DNA from: Selaginella tamariscina
Taxonomy: Eukaryota > Streptophyta > Lycopodiopsida > Selaginellales > Selaginellaceae
Length of the DNA stretch: 64,000 nt
Direction: 5' to 3'
Assembly: GCA_003024785.1 (NCBI GenBank)
Contig: PUQB01000137.1
Location: forward strand, 1 to 64,000
The position numbers were made by a program, and so were the translations under genes. The notes below the pieces were generated by a model, which saw only the letters and a list, made by a program, of their open reading frames with translations, had not been told where the DNA came from and did not search any database. Numbering within the stretch: position 1 is the stretch's first letter; each line of letters starts with the position of its first letter. Below, piece after piece: positions 31,000-44,800 of this stretch.

Positions 31000-33945
31000 T
31001 GTGATCTCCTCAAAGGAGCCAAGAGTGTCCTGCAGATCCCTAGGAGTGGGAATTTGTACGAGATTCCTGAGAAACATGCTGACTGCATGGCGGCCGGCAC
31101 ATCAACTGCAATTTGGCATGAGCGTTTGGGCCACGCTCACCTTCCTCTTCTACAAAAGGTACAAAAGCTGCATCTACTAGACGGCTTCTCCTCGGAACCT
31201 CTCCAGAATCTTGACCTATGCCACGGATGTGTTCTTGGCAAACAGACTCGCTCTCAATATCCGGCTTCCACATCCTGCTCCTCTGATCTACTTCAGCTCG
31301 TTCACTCTGACATTTGTGGCCCCATGAGAGTCGAAAGTCACTCTGGCAAAAAGTACTTCATGACGTTTGTGGATGACTTTAGCCGACACTGCCAGGTGTA
31401 CTTCTTGCGCTCCAAGGACCAAGCCCTAATGCTTTTAGGGATTACCTGTGCACGGCTCAGAATCAAACTGGAAGAAGGCTTAAAGTTCTACGCAGTGACT
31501 CTGGAGGAGAGTATACCTCGCTAGCTTTCAAGAGCTTCTGCTCGCAGGAGGGGATAATTCACCAACGCACATGCCCGGGTACATCACAACAAAACGGCAT
31601 AGCAGAACGCAAGCACCGGAGCATCATGAACACAGCCCGTTGCTTCTTGCACTCGTCAGGTCTTCCTCTGCACCTCTGGTCCACAGCTGTGAAAACGGCA
31701 GTTCAGGTCCAGAATCTCCTCCCTCACTCTGCAAAACCTGACCATTCCAGAAGAAACATGGACAGGCAGAAGGCAAAAGGTGACTAGATTGCGACGCTTT
31801 GGGTTGGGTGTCTCGCCTTCATACGACAAAGTCCTGACGTAGGAGGAAAATTAGCGCCTCGCAGTAAGCCAACGTTCTTGGTTGGCTATGAAGACCATAT
31901 CAAGGGATACTGTCTTTATGATCCATCTAATGGCAGAATACAGGTTAGTAATGATGTAGTCTTCGATGAACGGATAGTCTATCGTGATTGTCGCACCAGC
32001 TCGCCAATACCACCAACTGATGCTTCACGTGCATGGGAGCCGAATGCTTGGCTATGGGAGGATGACCCTACTGAGGAAGACAGGTCGGTTGCCGAGGAGG
32101 AAAGGAATGTCATTGAAAATGAAGGTTTACCTGACACTTCACCCACTGCACCTGCCAATTCAACAACCGAGACTGAGTTTGCCGTAGACGACCAAGTTCA
32201 GGTTAATATCCCTAACTTGCAGGCCGAGCAGCTAGAACTGAATGCACAACCTACAACACGACGAGCTCCAGAGGCTGATCGCTTGGCGCGGGGACTTCCC
32301 TTTGATCTTCAACCTCTTGGACGTAACCATGCAGGTAAACCAACTCGGATTCCCAAACCCAAGGCATTATTGGTCACTCAACCAAAGGTGTCAACTCCGA
32401 ACAACTTTCACGAGGCACAGAGCTCACCTGAAGCTGCAGAGTGGATGAAGGCCATGCAGGACGAACTTGACTCTCATCGAGCCAACCAAACCTTCACACT
32501 TGTTCCGGAAGAACCACACCAACAGGTCATCGGAGGACGCTGGGTCTTCAAGAAGGTACTGAACGCGGACAGCACAGTCAAGCGATTCAAGGCTCGCTTC
32601 GTTGCCAAAGGATTCTCCCAGGTGCCGGGACTGCACTTTGACGAGACCTTCTCACCCACTGTCAAATCCGCAAGCATTCGAGTGCTCATGGCTTTCGCTG
32701 CACAGTTCGGGCTTGCTGCACATCATCTCGACGTGAAGACAGCCTTCTTGAATGCACCTCTCAAGGAGAAGCTCTTCATGACACAACCCGAAGGCTTTGA
32801 GCAGACAGGAGCTAACGGGGAGAAGCTTATATGTCAGCTCCAACGAGCAGTATACGGTCTCAAGCAGGCGTCGAGAGAGTGGTATAGGTGTATCGACAGC
32901 TTTCTACATGAGCATGGCTTTACCAAACTCGACTCTGATGGAAACCTCTATCAAAAGGAGACCTCCGAGGGCTTCCTGGTCATTGCTGTATACGTCGACG
33001 ACTGTTTGCTCGTTAGCAGCAGCCAGGCCCTTCTCCAGCGCTTCAAGGAGCTTATGAGTCAACGGTATCAGCTCTCAGACCTTGGACCAGTGGAGAAGAT
33101 CGTTGGCATTCAAGTAGAACGAAATGAAACTGCTGGAACAGTGAAGCTCAGCCAACCTCAATACGTCAATGAACTGCTAGAGCATTTCAACATGCTCAAC
33201 TGTCGGCCTGCTCCAACTCCGATGGTCACAGGCCGGAAGCTGGTACGTGAAGGCACGCATGTGTTTGAGAATCCAAGTTTGTATCGGTCCTTGGTAGGCG
33301 GGCTTCTCCACTTAGCGAACACCACCCGACCTGACATCTCGTTTGCTGTGGGAGTTCTCAGCCGCTTCAACTCAGGGCCTCTCCAAGATCATTGGCACGC
33401 TGCCAAAAGAGTCCTCAGGTATTTACAAGGAACTCGTCACTTCGGTTTGCTGTACTCCAAGAACACCAGAAGTTCCATGGTGCTTCAAGCTTTTACTGAT
33501 GCCGACTGGGCTGGCGATCCAGACTCACGCGTTTCCACCACTGGCGTGTGTTGCTTGCTAAGCGGAGCACCTGTCTCGTGGCTGAGCCAGAAACAGACTT
33601 CTGTGGCACTTTCAAGTGCTGAAGCTGAGTATGTAGCCGCATCAACAGCTGCCAAAGAAATCATCTGGCTGAGACGTATGCTCACAGAACTTCGTCATCA
33701 GCAACACGATCCCACCATTCTGCGCTGTGACAACAAAAGCACAATTGCGATGACGAGAAATCCAGTTCTTCACGCGCGGAGCAAACATATAGAGATCCGC
33801 CATCACTTCATACGGGAGAAGGTGGCGGATGGGGAGATAGTGCTCGAATACATTCCCTCCCTAGACAGTTGGCTGATATCTTCACCAAACCACTGTCGGA
33901 GAATGTTTTCTTCAAGTTGAGATCCTCGTTAGGAATTTCAGCTTG
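31000..33945 (+). pseudogene. Copia pol of element 2 (integrase, RT, RNase H), frameshifted
   Basis: Translation starts inside the segment before integrase (SGNLYEIPEKH). Integrase shows HERLGHAHLP, CHGCVLGKQ, LVHSDICGPM, FVDDFSRHC, then SDSGGEYT and NGIAERKH in a shifted frame (31432-31780). A long open stretch from 31878 to about 33858 covers RT (HHLDVKTAFLNAP, AVYVDDCLLV) and RNase H (FTDADWAGDPDSR, ALSSAEAEYVA, HARSKHIEIRHHF). A last shift near 33858 puts the tail (RQLADIFTKPLSENVFF) in another frame. The long intact RT/RNase H suggests a young insertion. Confidence 0.9.
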
Positions 33946-33954
33946 AGGAGGGAG

Positions 33955-34217
33955 TGTTAGGAATCAAGTATCGAGCACTACGAGATACAATAGGATGCGA
34001 TACGATCCCTGGGTGTCAGACCGTTGGGATTGCAGGAGATTCACCCTGCAGGGTTATATAAGCAGTTGAACAAGAGATGTAACTGTACAGTTACATCTCT
34101 TGTTCAACTGCTTATATAACCCTGCAGGGTGAATCTCCTGCAATCCCAACGTCTGACACCCAGGGATCGTATCGCATCCTATTGTATCTCGTAGTGCTCG
34201 ATACTTGATTCCTAACA
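33955..34217. repeat. 263-bp near-perfect palindrome (head-to-head U3 arms, TG...CA ends)
   Basis: The left arm is 33955-34086 (132 nt) and the right arm 34087-34217 (131 nt). The right arm is the reverse complement of the left with a single one-base gap ('gaccgtt' versus 'gacgtt'). The centre is AACTGT/ACAGTT with no loop. Each arm holds TATATAA (left copy 34055-34061). The centre lies about 25 bases past it, where transcription would be expected to begin. Confidence 0.95.
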
Positions 34218-35060
34218 TGTTACACATACACAAGCTAATCAATAGCAACCTCTAAATTCAAAGGCTGGGATTGAAGATTTGTGGCTGAGATGAAGTTTAG
34301 GAGACTGAGAAATAATTAAATCATTGTACCTTTTGATAGCTTGATTTCTTCTAGGGACCGGTAGGGGAACCTTACGAATCTTCAAGAAAGCTGAAGGTTC
34401 GATGTACACCTTGGTAAGGCGTGAATTCTGAAAAAATAGAGCAGAAGAAAATAGAAACTGCAAAGGCCATCTATACATAAAATGTAAATCAGAACATGGC
34501 TTCTTAAGTACTACAAAATGTCCAACAAAAAAGACAAGGGATACTGTATACAATATGTATATATGTGTGTGTGTCCTAAAAAAACAAGACAATGGATATT
34601 ATTGTTAGACACTATTGGTAATAACTGTGTTTGTACATGTGTGAATTTTATGTGGCTTAACGAGTTATGTTTTGTCTGTACGTCATTACATAATTCTATC
34701 AAATGGTGAGTAAAATATATTATTAAATTACATGTGATTGTTTTTTTTTTTTTTCCACATATTTTAATAAAATATAGTGTCAAAGAAACAATATACATTT
34801 AAGAATAAAATGTTACAAGAGGTACATATATGTAACTATGTATAAATGTTAAGTTATCCACCACACATTGCTAAAGAAAACGTTACGTATATGTACCTCT
34901 TGTAGCTATTATATGTATACACAAAGTACATAAACCATACAAACATATAGACTAAAATTATATAATAAATTTTCAAATTAAGTCCACCACACATTGCTAA
35001 AGAAAACGTTACGTATAATGTAAATTTTATAAATTTTCAAATTAAGTATAAAGCATGAAC
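34218..35060. other. Unit D spacer downstream of the subtilase
   Basis: It resumes the unit sequence ('acacatacacaagctaatca') interrupted by copia element 2, including the hairpin segment at about 34810-35060. Only short gypsy-derived sequence remains here. No gene is visible. Confidence 0.6.
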
Positions 35061-35367
35061 ATTACCGGGCCAGAGTTCCAGGCGGAGATCCCACAAGTAT
35101 TACATTTAGCAAATCATAAAGAACCGCTTGGTTATCTTACTATATGGCCTCATCAAGTGAAAGTAAGTTCTATCTCTCCTGTTCACACACACGTATATAT
35201 ATAGAGAGAGAGAAGAGAAATTAACGATGAACTTTATTGCAGCATAATGGAAAGGAGTATTAATGTTATTATATTGGACAAATATTGACATTGTCACTTA
35301 CTATGTGTCATTGACATAATAAAGAGTGTTTAATTAAAATATCTGCCACAAGCATAAAATGCACTTC

Positions 35368-37881
<2,514 letters not shown>

Positions 37882-37889
37882 CGTACTTG

Positions 37890-39000
37890 GAGATGAATAT
37901 GCAGGCAGCCGGCCATTTAAGCAGCCTCTTCAGTTTCTCCGGCTACATCTCCAATGCTAGTTGGTTGTTTGTTGTGACCACAATTGTTTAGAGCCAGTAA
38001 ATAAATTAATTGTATCTTAGCTTAGTAAGGAAAGAACAAAAAAAAACTTAAAATATGTAAAATGGCTAAGTTTTCTCTATTGGTGAAGGTTTTAAATTAC
38101 ATTAATATTTCTTGTGAATTCTTAATTGTTTTTCTTTTCTAATGTAAAAGGGGTGATACTATCACTCGCGTTCTAAAGAGGGAATGGCAAGGACAATGAC
38201 TTTCCCTTTAAATTTTAACCCTAATTCGGTGATTTTAAGGATGTGATAGTTTGTAATAATATTATTGAGAAAACTGAAAAATCAACATTTTTAAACTCAT
38301 ATAATTAAAAATATCAGAAGTTAGGTAAGAAAAACTAGATTAAACAATATAAAGAGTTTTATATAAAGTCACATTTAATTGAAAAACACATCAACTAAAA
38401 AAACGTATATATCAGAATGACATATAATAGCTTATATCGGAAATTTAAGTAATAAAATTAAACATGTAAACATACATAAAAGCTACATAAAAGAATTTAA
38501 AAACAGGAACATATAAAGAACTATATAAAAGGCTATAATAAAATTCAATTTAGAAATTAATTAATAAAACATTAAAAGTTTAATTGTGTGAATCGTCGTA
38601 TATAAAAATCAGATTGGGTTTTTTTGAGTTTTGTTAAGGTAAAGAAAAAAAATTCATATTTTTCAATTTTATTACAGAACATATAAAAAACTATGTAAGA
38701 AGACCACAACAAAATTAACTTTTGTAACAAAATTTAGGTTTAAAATTGACCAATAAATTATAAGAAAAAAAAAAGTAATAAATCTGGAATTCCAATATGA
38801 CTTTTGTATATAACGATTCACACATTAATTCTTTTTTAGAAAAATACTATTATTTTTAATTCCTGCATTAAAGAGCAAAATAAACAAAATACAATATCAT
38901 GCGGAAGGCTGGTTGAATTTCTGAATTGGTGGAAGCGTAACTTGCCAAGAGGACAGACACACGTTCGACCCCGTATATCGAAAAGCTCTTAAATACTGAG
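37890..39000. other. AT-rich 5' flank of subtilase copy D
   Basis: It corresponds to 4400-5830, with internal deletions. At its right end the shared 'gcggaaggctggttgaattt' block continues further than in A and B, into unique sequence from about 39010. Confidence 0.55.
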
Positions 39001-39009
39001 GTTGCCCTC

Positions 39010-39860
39010 GGAAACTCATTTCTGGAGGATTTTATTACGAGAGACTGACTATAGAATGCCGAGGTGCTTGTTAAATCGTCTTCTGTCCTGCGGACTAAAT
39101 CAGTTCATGAACTTCATGCTGATGGCAAAACTAGAAGACCTGAGCGAATATATACGTGTATGGACAACTAGTACTGTTATCAATTCGAGAGCGGCATTGG
39201 AACGCGAATAGGATTGAACACGGAGCAGGTTTGCTCGGTATAAGCAACCTGTCACACACAAAACACTTGTCACAAAGAGAATCAAGAAATTTCACAGTAG
39301 AGATGGCCAATGATCCAACACTCTTCATTCCCCGACATGGCACAGACTGGCTTGTTATTACGTGACAGGTGGACACATTGTAGTCCTGCAGTTTGCTACC
39401 CGGAAGCGGTCCATTGGGTCCAAAAAGGTAAACCACTCTTGTGACACTTGCAACAATACAAGAGTGAATTACATTACTCTTTGTATTATTTCCATGCAAA
39501 AATGTGGAATGATAAACAAGGATAAAATATAATGGATCTCTTTTAAAGCGAACAACGATGCATAGCTTCGAGAAACACAAACACGATACGGCATTAAAAT
39601 GTTTAGACACGAAATATGGAAATGAACATGAATAAACAGGGATCAAAACACAAATATTCTTTATAATATTCTATTCATCACTCATCTTGAAGCTCATTAG
39701 CATCGTGATTATCTTTGTCTTCTCAATATTAACATTGTCAATACGAAGAATATTTCCTGCCTAGCTCAATTCCATAAATTTTTGTAGGAAGTGTGTTTGG
39801 TTATCAACTTGGTATTATTCCTCACAAGTACTAAATATGTGGTCTAGATCACTGCTAAAC
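39010..39860. other. Unassigned region right of the subtilase array
   Basis: There is no recognisable gene. The longest open stretch (39131-39646, minus, 171 codons) has no motif that I recognise and lacks a plausible splice or promoter context. It is treated as uncharacterised intergenic DNA. Confidence 0.4.
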
Positions 39861-40880
39861 AATTCCTCTTTTTGAAGCAACTTGTCCAAAGATGCTGAAC
39901 AATTGCTCTACGTATGAGGAAGAACTTGCTTGATTAAGCACTTGAATTGCCAACCTTTACAAATTTGAACTAGAATAGCCATTGTCCTCTCATTATTCAT
40001 TTGGGAGTCCTTGGTGCCAAAACTGCCTTTGCACTGGCAAAGCTGATTTTTTTATAGTCGACCTCTATTAATAATCAGGAACTGCATTTTCAAATATGTG
40101 TTCCAATTCTTAAAAACCTCCTTGGATTTTTCTTGTCCTCGCCCCTGAAACTCTGAATTAAGCATGTATGCCATAGAGTGAAAAATGTTATGATAATCTC
40201 ACAACTTATTTGAAATTAGTTGTACCTAAGATCATCTTCCTTTAATTGACTCGCACATCTGGTCCATCCCCTCATAGACCTTCCCAACCACAAGCACGTC
40301 TCCATCAACCATTTGTAGCAAATACATCACCCTCCTCAAAACAATAAGCATGTGTTCAACCTTGTCCTAGCATTTAATGTTGAACACAGTTCCTCGGCAT
40401 CCTTTCCCAATGTCTGTCCCCGACTCTGGCTTTGCATTGTAAGTGTCACTCACAACATCTACTATAGCTTCGGCCTCAACTCCACCAAAAGAAAGTTGTT
40501 GTTGGATCATGTTTTGTTAAACTTTAACACTCGTCATGAAGAGAAGGATGCTAAAATTGTCACCAAATGTGAATAGTTCCAAAGGAAGCCAATAAGAGCC
40601 TTCCCGTCGTCTAGAAGCCTAACCATCCATGGTAGTTTTGTGAAATCCTTGAGAATGTCATTCAAATAATAAGTGAAGCAAGGAGCTCACACAATCTTTG
40701 GCCTTGCCTCTAGAATCTTGAGAGCAACCATGTTTGAAGCCTTATTGTCCATGACAATAAGAAGAACATTCTCCTCTCTGACAATCTTGATACCTCACTC
40801 CCATGTTGCAAAGACATTATTGACAGTCTTCCCACTAGAAAATATATCAATGGTCTTAAGGAAAGTTGATTGTCCTTTGT
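39860..40880 (-). mobile_element. hAT-family transposase relic
   Basis: The minus strand, read through several frames, gives the order of a plant hAT transposase. The DUF659-like part (about 40560-40860) has ENVLLIVMDNKASN, KILEARPKIV, LKDFTKLPWMVRLLDDGKA and SHLVTIL. The middle part (about 40220-40480) has KVEHMLIVLRRVMYLLQMVDG and VGKVYEGMDQMCESIKG. The dimerisation-side part (about 39900-40180) has LNSEFQGRGQEKSKEVFKNW and NNERTMAILVQICKGW. There are many stops and frameshifts, and I see no terminal inverted repeats. Scraps of its 3' end also occur in units A and B. It is dead as written. Confidence 0.75.
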
Positions 40881-41072
40881 TGCATAGCCTCAAGGAAAGT
40901 TGATTGTCCTTTGCTATATGCAAAGCCCCATGATATGACAATTCCTTTGAGGTACAAACTTAGAAATCCCTTTTGCAAAATATCTAGGCTTGGTTTTGTA
41001 AAAATCATAAATTATTTTTACCTTTCACAAGACTATTTTTTACCTTTTACAAGACTTGAACCAAGACCTTTC

Positions 41073-41734
41073 TGTTAACACATATATGTTAGCCAACTTG
41101 TCCGTATGGAAGAATGTTAAAAGTTTATTCATGGAGCGAACAATTCCAAATTTTTCTCCCCTACATTCTACGCCACCTAACTACCTCTCTAGCTACATCA
41201 AAACACTATTACACCTTAGCTTCCTTAACACGTACGTCACCAGCCATGTCATCACCACTGAGCAGCCACATCATCCCCTATGTCAGCAGCCACATCATCA
41301 CACACATCAGCAGCCACATCATCACATACATCATCAGCCATGCCATCACATACGTCAGCAACCACATCATCACACTCGTCAGCAGCCACATCATCACGGA
41401 CGTCAGTAGCCACATCATCTGCCACATCATGGAGCTAACTTGTTCGTGATCCTGGATGCTGAATTACATCATCAACAGCAAGGCATATATTCATATGCAT
41501 GTTCCAGACCAATTGTGGACCATATATTCCAGACCAGTTGTGGACCACACAATCTTCAGGACCTCAGATATATAAACAGGACTCCAGTTTCAGGTTTCTT
41601 AGAATCATTCAACACTAGTCTTCGGCATTGTGTTTTATTTTGTTTCATTTTTCTCTTAAAAACAATCTCCTCATTTCAGCTCAAAGGTTCCGCCCTTATT
41701 CTAAAGGTTTCGCTCTTTACACAAGGTCGTGACA
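41073..41734 (+). repeat. 5' LTR of the gypsy element, containing a 24-bp minisatellite
   Basis: It is about twice the length of the 3' LTR because of about 340 extra bases between imperfect direct repeats AGCCAACTTGTCCGT (41091) and AGCTAACTTGTTCGT (41433). The extra segment includes about eight 24-bp units of the type 'cagcagccacatcatcacac' (about 41236-41425). Confidence 0.8.
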
Positions 41735-41839
41735 GTTTGAATGATTCTGAAGTAGTGACAAGCTTTTACTCCCGCTTGTCATCGATCCCATTTTTTTTCT
41801 TTTTTTTTTCTTTTTCGATTTTCTTCTTTGACTCATCAT

Positions 41840-44800
41840 GTCCGAGCATGCTCTTTGTGAGCAAGTTGCTGCCCTCTAGTAGCAGATCGAACAACTACAC
41901 CTGGAGAATGATTAGCTCCGACAATATGCGAATTCTCTAGAGCCTAAGATTAGCATGCCTAAAAAGTTTGATGGTACCCGATCGAAGTTCCGAGGTTTTC
42001 TCAATCAAGTTTGTCTGCGGATCGTGATGCAGCCAATGCACTATAGCACAGAACCTATTAAGGTCGGATTGATCGGGTCGCTGCTTTTCGGTTCTGCTCT
42101 TTCGTGGTTCTTAGCCTTGCTGAAAAATAATGATTTGATCCTTGGGAATTTTGAGGTGTTATGGAATGGTTCACGGCGATGTTCAGTGACGTGGATAGTC
42201 AGAGTGCTTCCATCACCAAACTCCGCCAGCTTCACCAAGGGGGTACGTCGGTAGCAGAGTATGCGTCGAAGTTCCAACTCCTTGCTTGTGATGTCACTCG
42301 GGGAGATCGTGTTTTCAAGGAAGTTTTCCGGTTGGGATTGCATGACGAGATCAAAGACATGTTGCTGAATTTTGCTGTTCTGGAAACCCTCACCTATGAC
42401 AATCGGTTAATCGAGTAGAAACAAGAACGTCGACATCTTTCTTTCTTCCGGTCCGTCTTCTTTTATTTCTCCAGTCCCTGTTTTTTCATCTGCTAATCCA
42501 TCATCTTCCTTAGTAGAACCATCCCCAACCCTCTGATCTTCTTCATCCTCTTCCCATTCCTTCTGCTCCTTGGAGATTCATTTCTATGGATTTCCTTACC
42601 ACAAGCTGGAGAATTGTCATCAATGTCCAAAGCAAGCTCATGAAGTGGCCCTTGCTGTGCTACTGGGAAACGAGAAGATCCAGAATAAGAGCCGTCCGGC
42701 TGGATTGATGTGGAACAACTCATGTTCCTTAAGGCTCTTCACTTAAAACATCTTCCCTTCCTCATCTTGGATCATTCCATCCATGAAGGTGTGCAAGCCG
42801 TTCCATGTTTCGGTGCAGCTAAAGATGCTAGAGGTAGAGTTCTTTGGTAAAGCTTTGGTGGATAGCAGAGCGAACACAAATTTCATCGACAAGAATTTTG
42901 CTGTCAAGCACGGGATTCGTTTACATCCTTTGAAGACTCCTGGTTCTGTACGGGTCGTTAATGAACGAGATATCAAATCTGGAACGATAATAAATGACAC
43001 AGAGTTCGTTGAGGTCGTTGCTTGCAGTGCTGTGTGCAACATCTCCTTCAATGTTGTTTCTATTTCGAACTCTAAAATTATCCTTGGTTTGCCGTGGATC
43101 GAGTTGGTGGATCCTGGTTGGAGAGAACGTTTCATAAACAGTTTCCCAGCTGTTTCAACTCCGGCCACACTCTTTGATTCCGATCCTGTTCCAGTTCCTC
43201 CTCCGCTTCAAGTCTTGCATATCACCTTGAAGCAGTTCAAGAAAGATAGCCGACATGACTTAGCGTCCATGTTCGCGATCACAGTCTATCCCTACTCTAC
43301 TAAAGATGTTTCTGTTCCTGTTCCTATTGCCTTACCAAAGCAGTATGCTGATTTTACAGATGTCTTTGATAAAAAGAACTTTTGCCTTGCCACCGCACCG
43401 TGGTACAACTGTCTTATCGATCTCATTAAGGGTAAGCAACCATCCTCCGGTCCCATCTATGGTCTCTCACTGACAGAGTTGGACATTGAGGAAATACATT
43501 GAGGAGAATCTTGTCATTGGATTTATTCGCGATCACCGGCTGGTTCCCCAGTAATCTTTGTTTCCAAGAAGGATGGAAGTCTCTGGCTCGTGGTGGACTA
43601 CCAGGATCTGAATAAGGTCACCATTCCAAATAAGTATTCTTTCCCGTTTGTCTTCGACATGCTCGAGCATCTTTTGGTGCCCGGTATTTCACAAAGATCG
43701 ATTTAAGAGGAGTGTACAATCTCATCCGAATTCGAGAAGAAGACGAGTGGAAAACAGCATTTTGTACACGTTACGGACATTTCGAGTACATAGTAATACC
43801 ATTTGGCCTGACAAATGCACCTGCTGTTTTCCAACACATGGTTAACGATATTTTTCAGGACTTCTTGGATTTGTTTGTCATCATGTACCTAGACGACATC
43901 CTGATATTTTTCCAAGACTCGAGAAGAACACGAACGGCATGTACGGTTAGTCTTGGAGAGCTTCGGAAAGCACCACTGTTTGCCAAGTTGGAGAAGTGCT
44001 CTTTCAGTCAATCTGTTGAGTTCCTGGGGTACATTTCAGCTGAAGGTGTTCACATGGATCCTGCAAAAGTCCGGACTGTATTAGAGTGGGAGAGATCATC
44101 AAATGTTCTATGATGTTTGATATTTCCTCGGGTTTGCAACTTTTATCAATGTTTTGGTTTGGGATTTCTCCAAGATTGCATTGCCATTGACGAAGTTGAC
44201 TGGCAAGGATGTTCCATTTGTCTGGTCCTCTGAGGCTGAAGGCGTTCGAGTTCCTAAAGAAGGCGTTCACCTCGGCACCTGTTCTTATCCATCCTGACCC
44301 TGCGAAGCCATATTTCGTGGAAGCTGATGCCTCTGACTTCGCCATTGGTGGAGTGTTGTCCCAGGAAGGTCCAGATCATCTTCTCCATCCCATTGCTTTC
44401 CATTCCCGCAAGTTCACTGCACCTGAGATCAACTACGATGTCTACAACAAGGAGCTGCTGGCGATCGTCGATGCCTTTGAGGAGTGGCGCAGATTCCTTG
44501 AAGGTTCCCCGCATGTGGTTAAGGTGTATTGTGATCACAAGAACCTCCAGTACTGGGCAACAGCACGAGTTCTCAATCGACGTCAGGCGCGATGGGCACA
44601 GTCTTTGTCCCGGTTCCGATACGTGATTATTCATCGTCCCGGTCGTCTAAATGGCAAAGCAGATGCCTTATCTCGTCGCAGTTACCTAGCTCCAGTACCA
44701 GGTGAAATCCGATTTGATCAACAAGAACAAGTCATCCTGAGCTCCGACCAGTTGTTGGTGAACGCGCTTTCCCGTTCTTCTGCTCCAGTTGACACTTCGT

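Larger units (their letters stand above)
30986..34217 (+). mobile_element. Ty1/copia element 2, 5'-truncated, ending in an inverted U3 palindrome
   Basis: It lies in the same gypsy-derived sequence that is continuous in units A-C. The left flank ends 'cttgattatttgtaac' at about 30985 and the right flank resumes 'tgttacacatacacaag' at 34218. The 5' LTR, gag and protease are absent. The pol coding region ends with TGA at 33943-33945, overlapped by the purine-rich tract 'gaggagggag' and then TGTTAGGAATC at 33955. Instead of a normal LTR, a 263-bp palindrome follows. A possible target duplication (TGTAA left, TGTTA right) has one mismatch. Confidence 0.85.

Noticed and set aside
33955..34217. The palindrome as a transcription terminator or a MITE
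   Set aside because: It starts exactly at the LTR position after the purine tract of a copia element and carries TATA boxes, so an LTR origin is much better supported.
39131..39646. 171-codon minus-strand ORF
   Set aside because: No domain, signal or splice context was recognised. Random open frames of this length occur in such DNA.
41056..41449. Open frames rich in His/Gln or Ser/His codons
   Set aside because: They are translations of the 24-bp minisatellite inside the gypsy 5' LTR, with no coding context.
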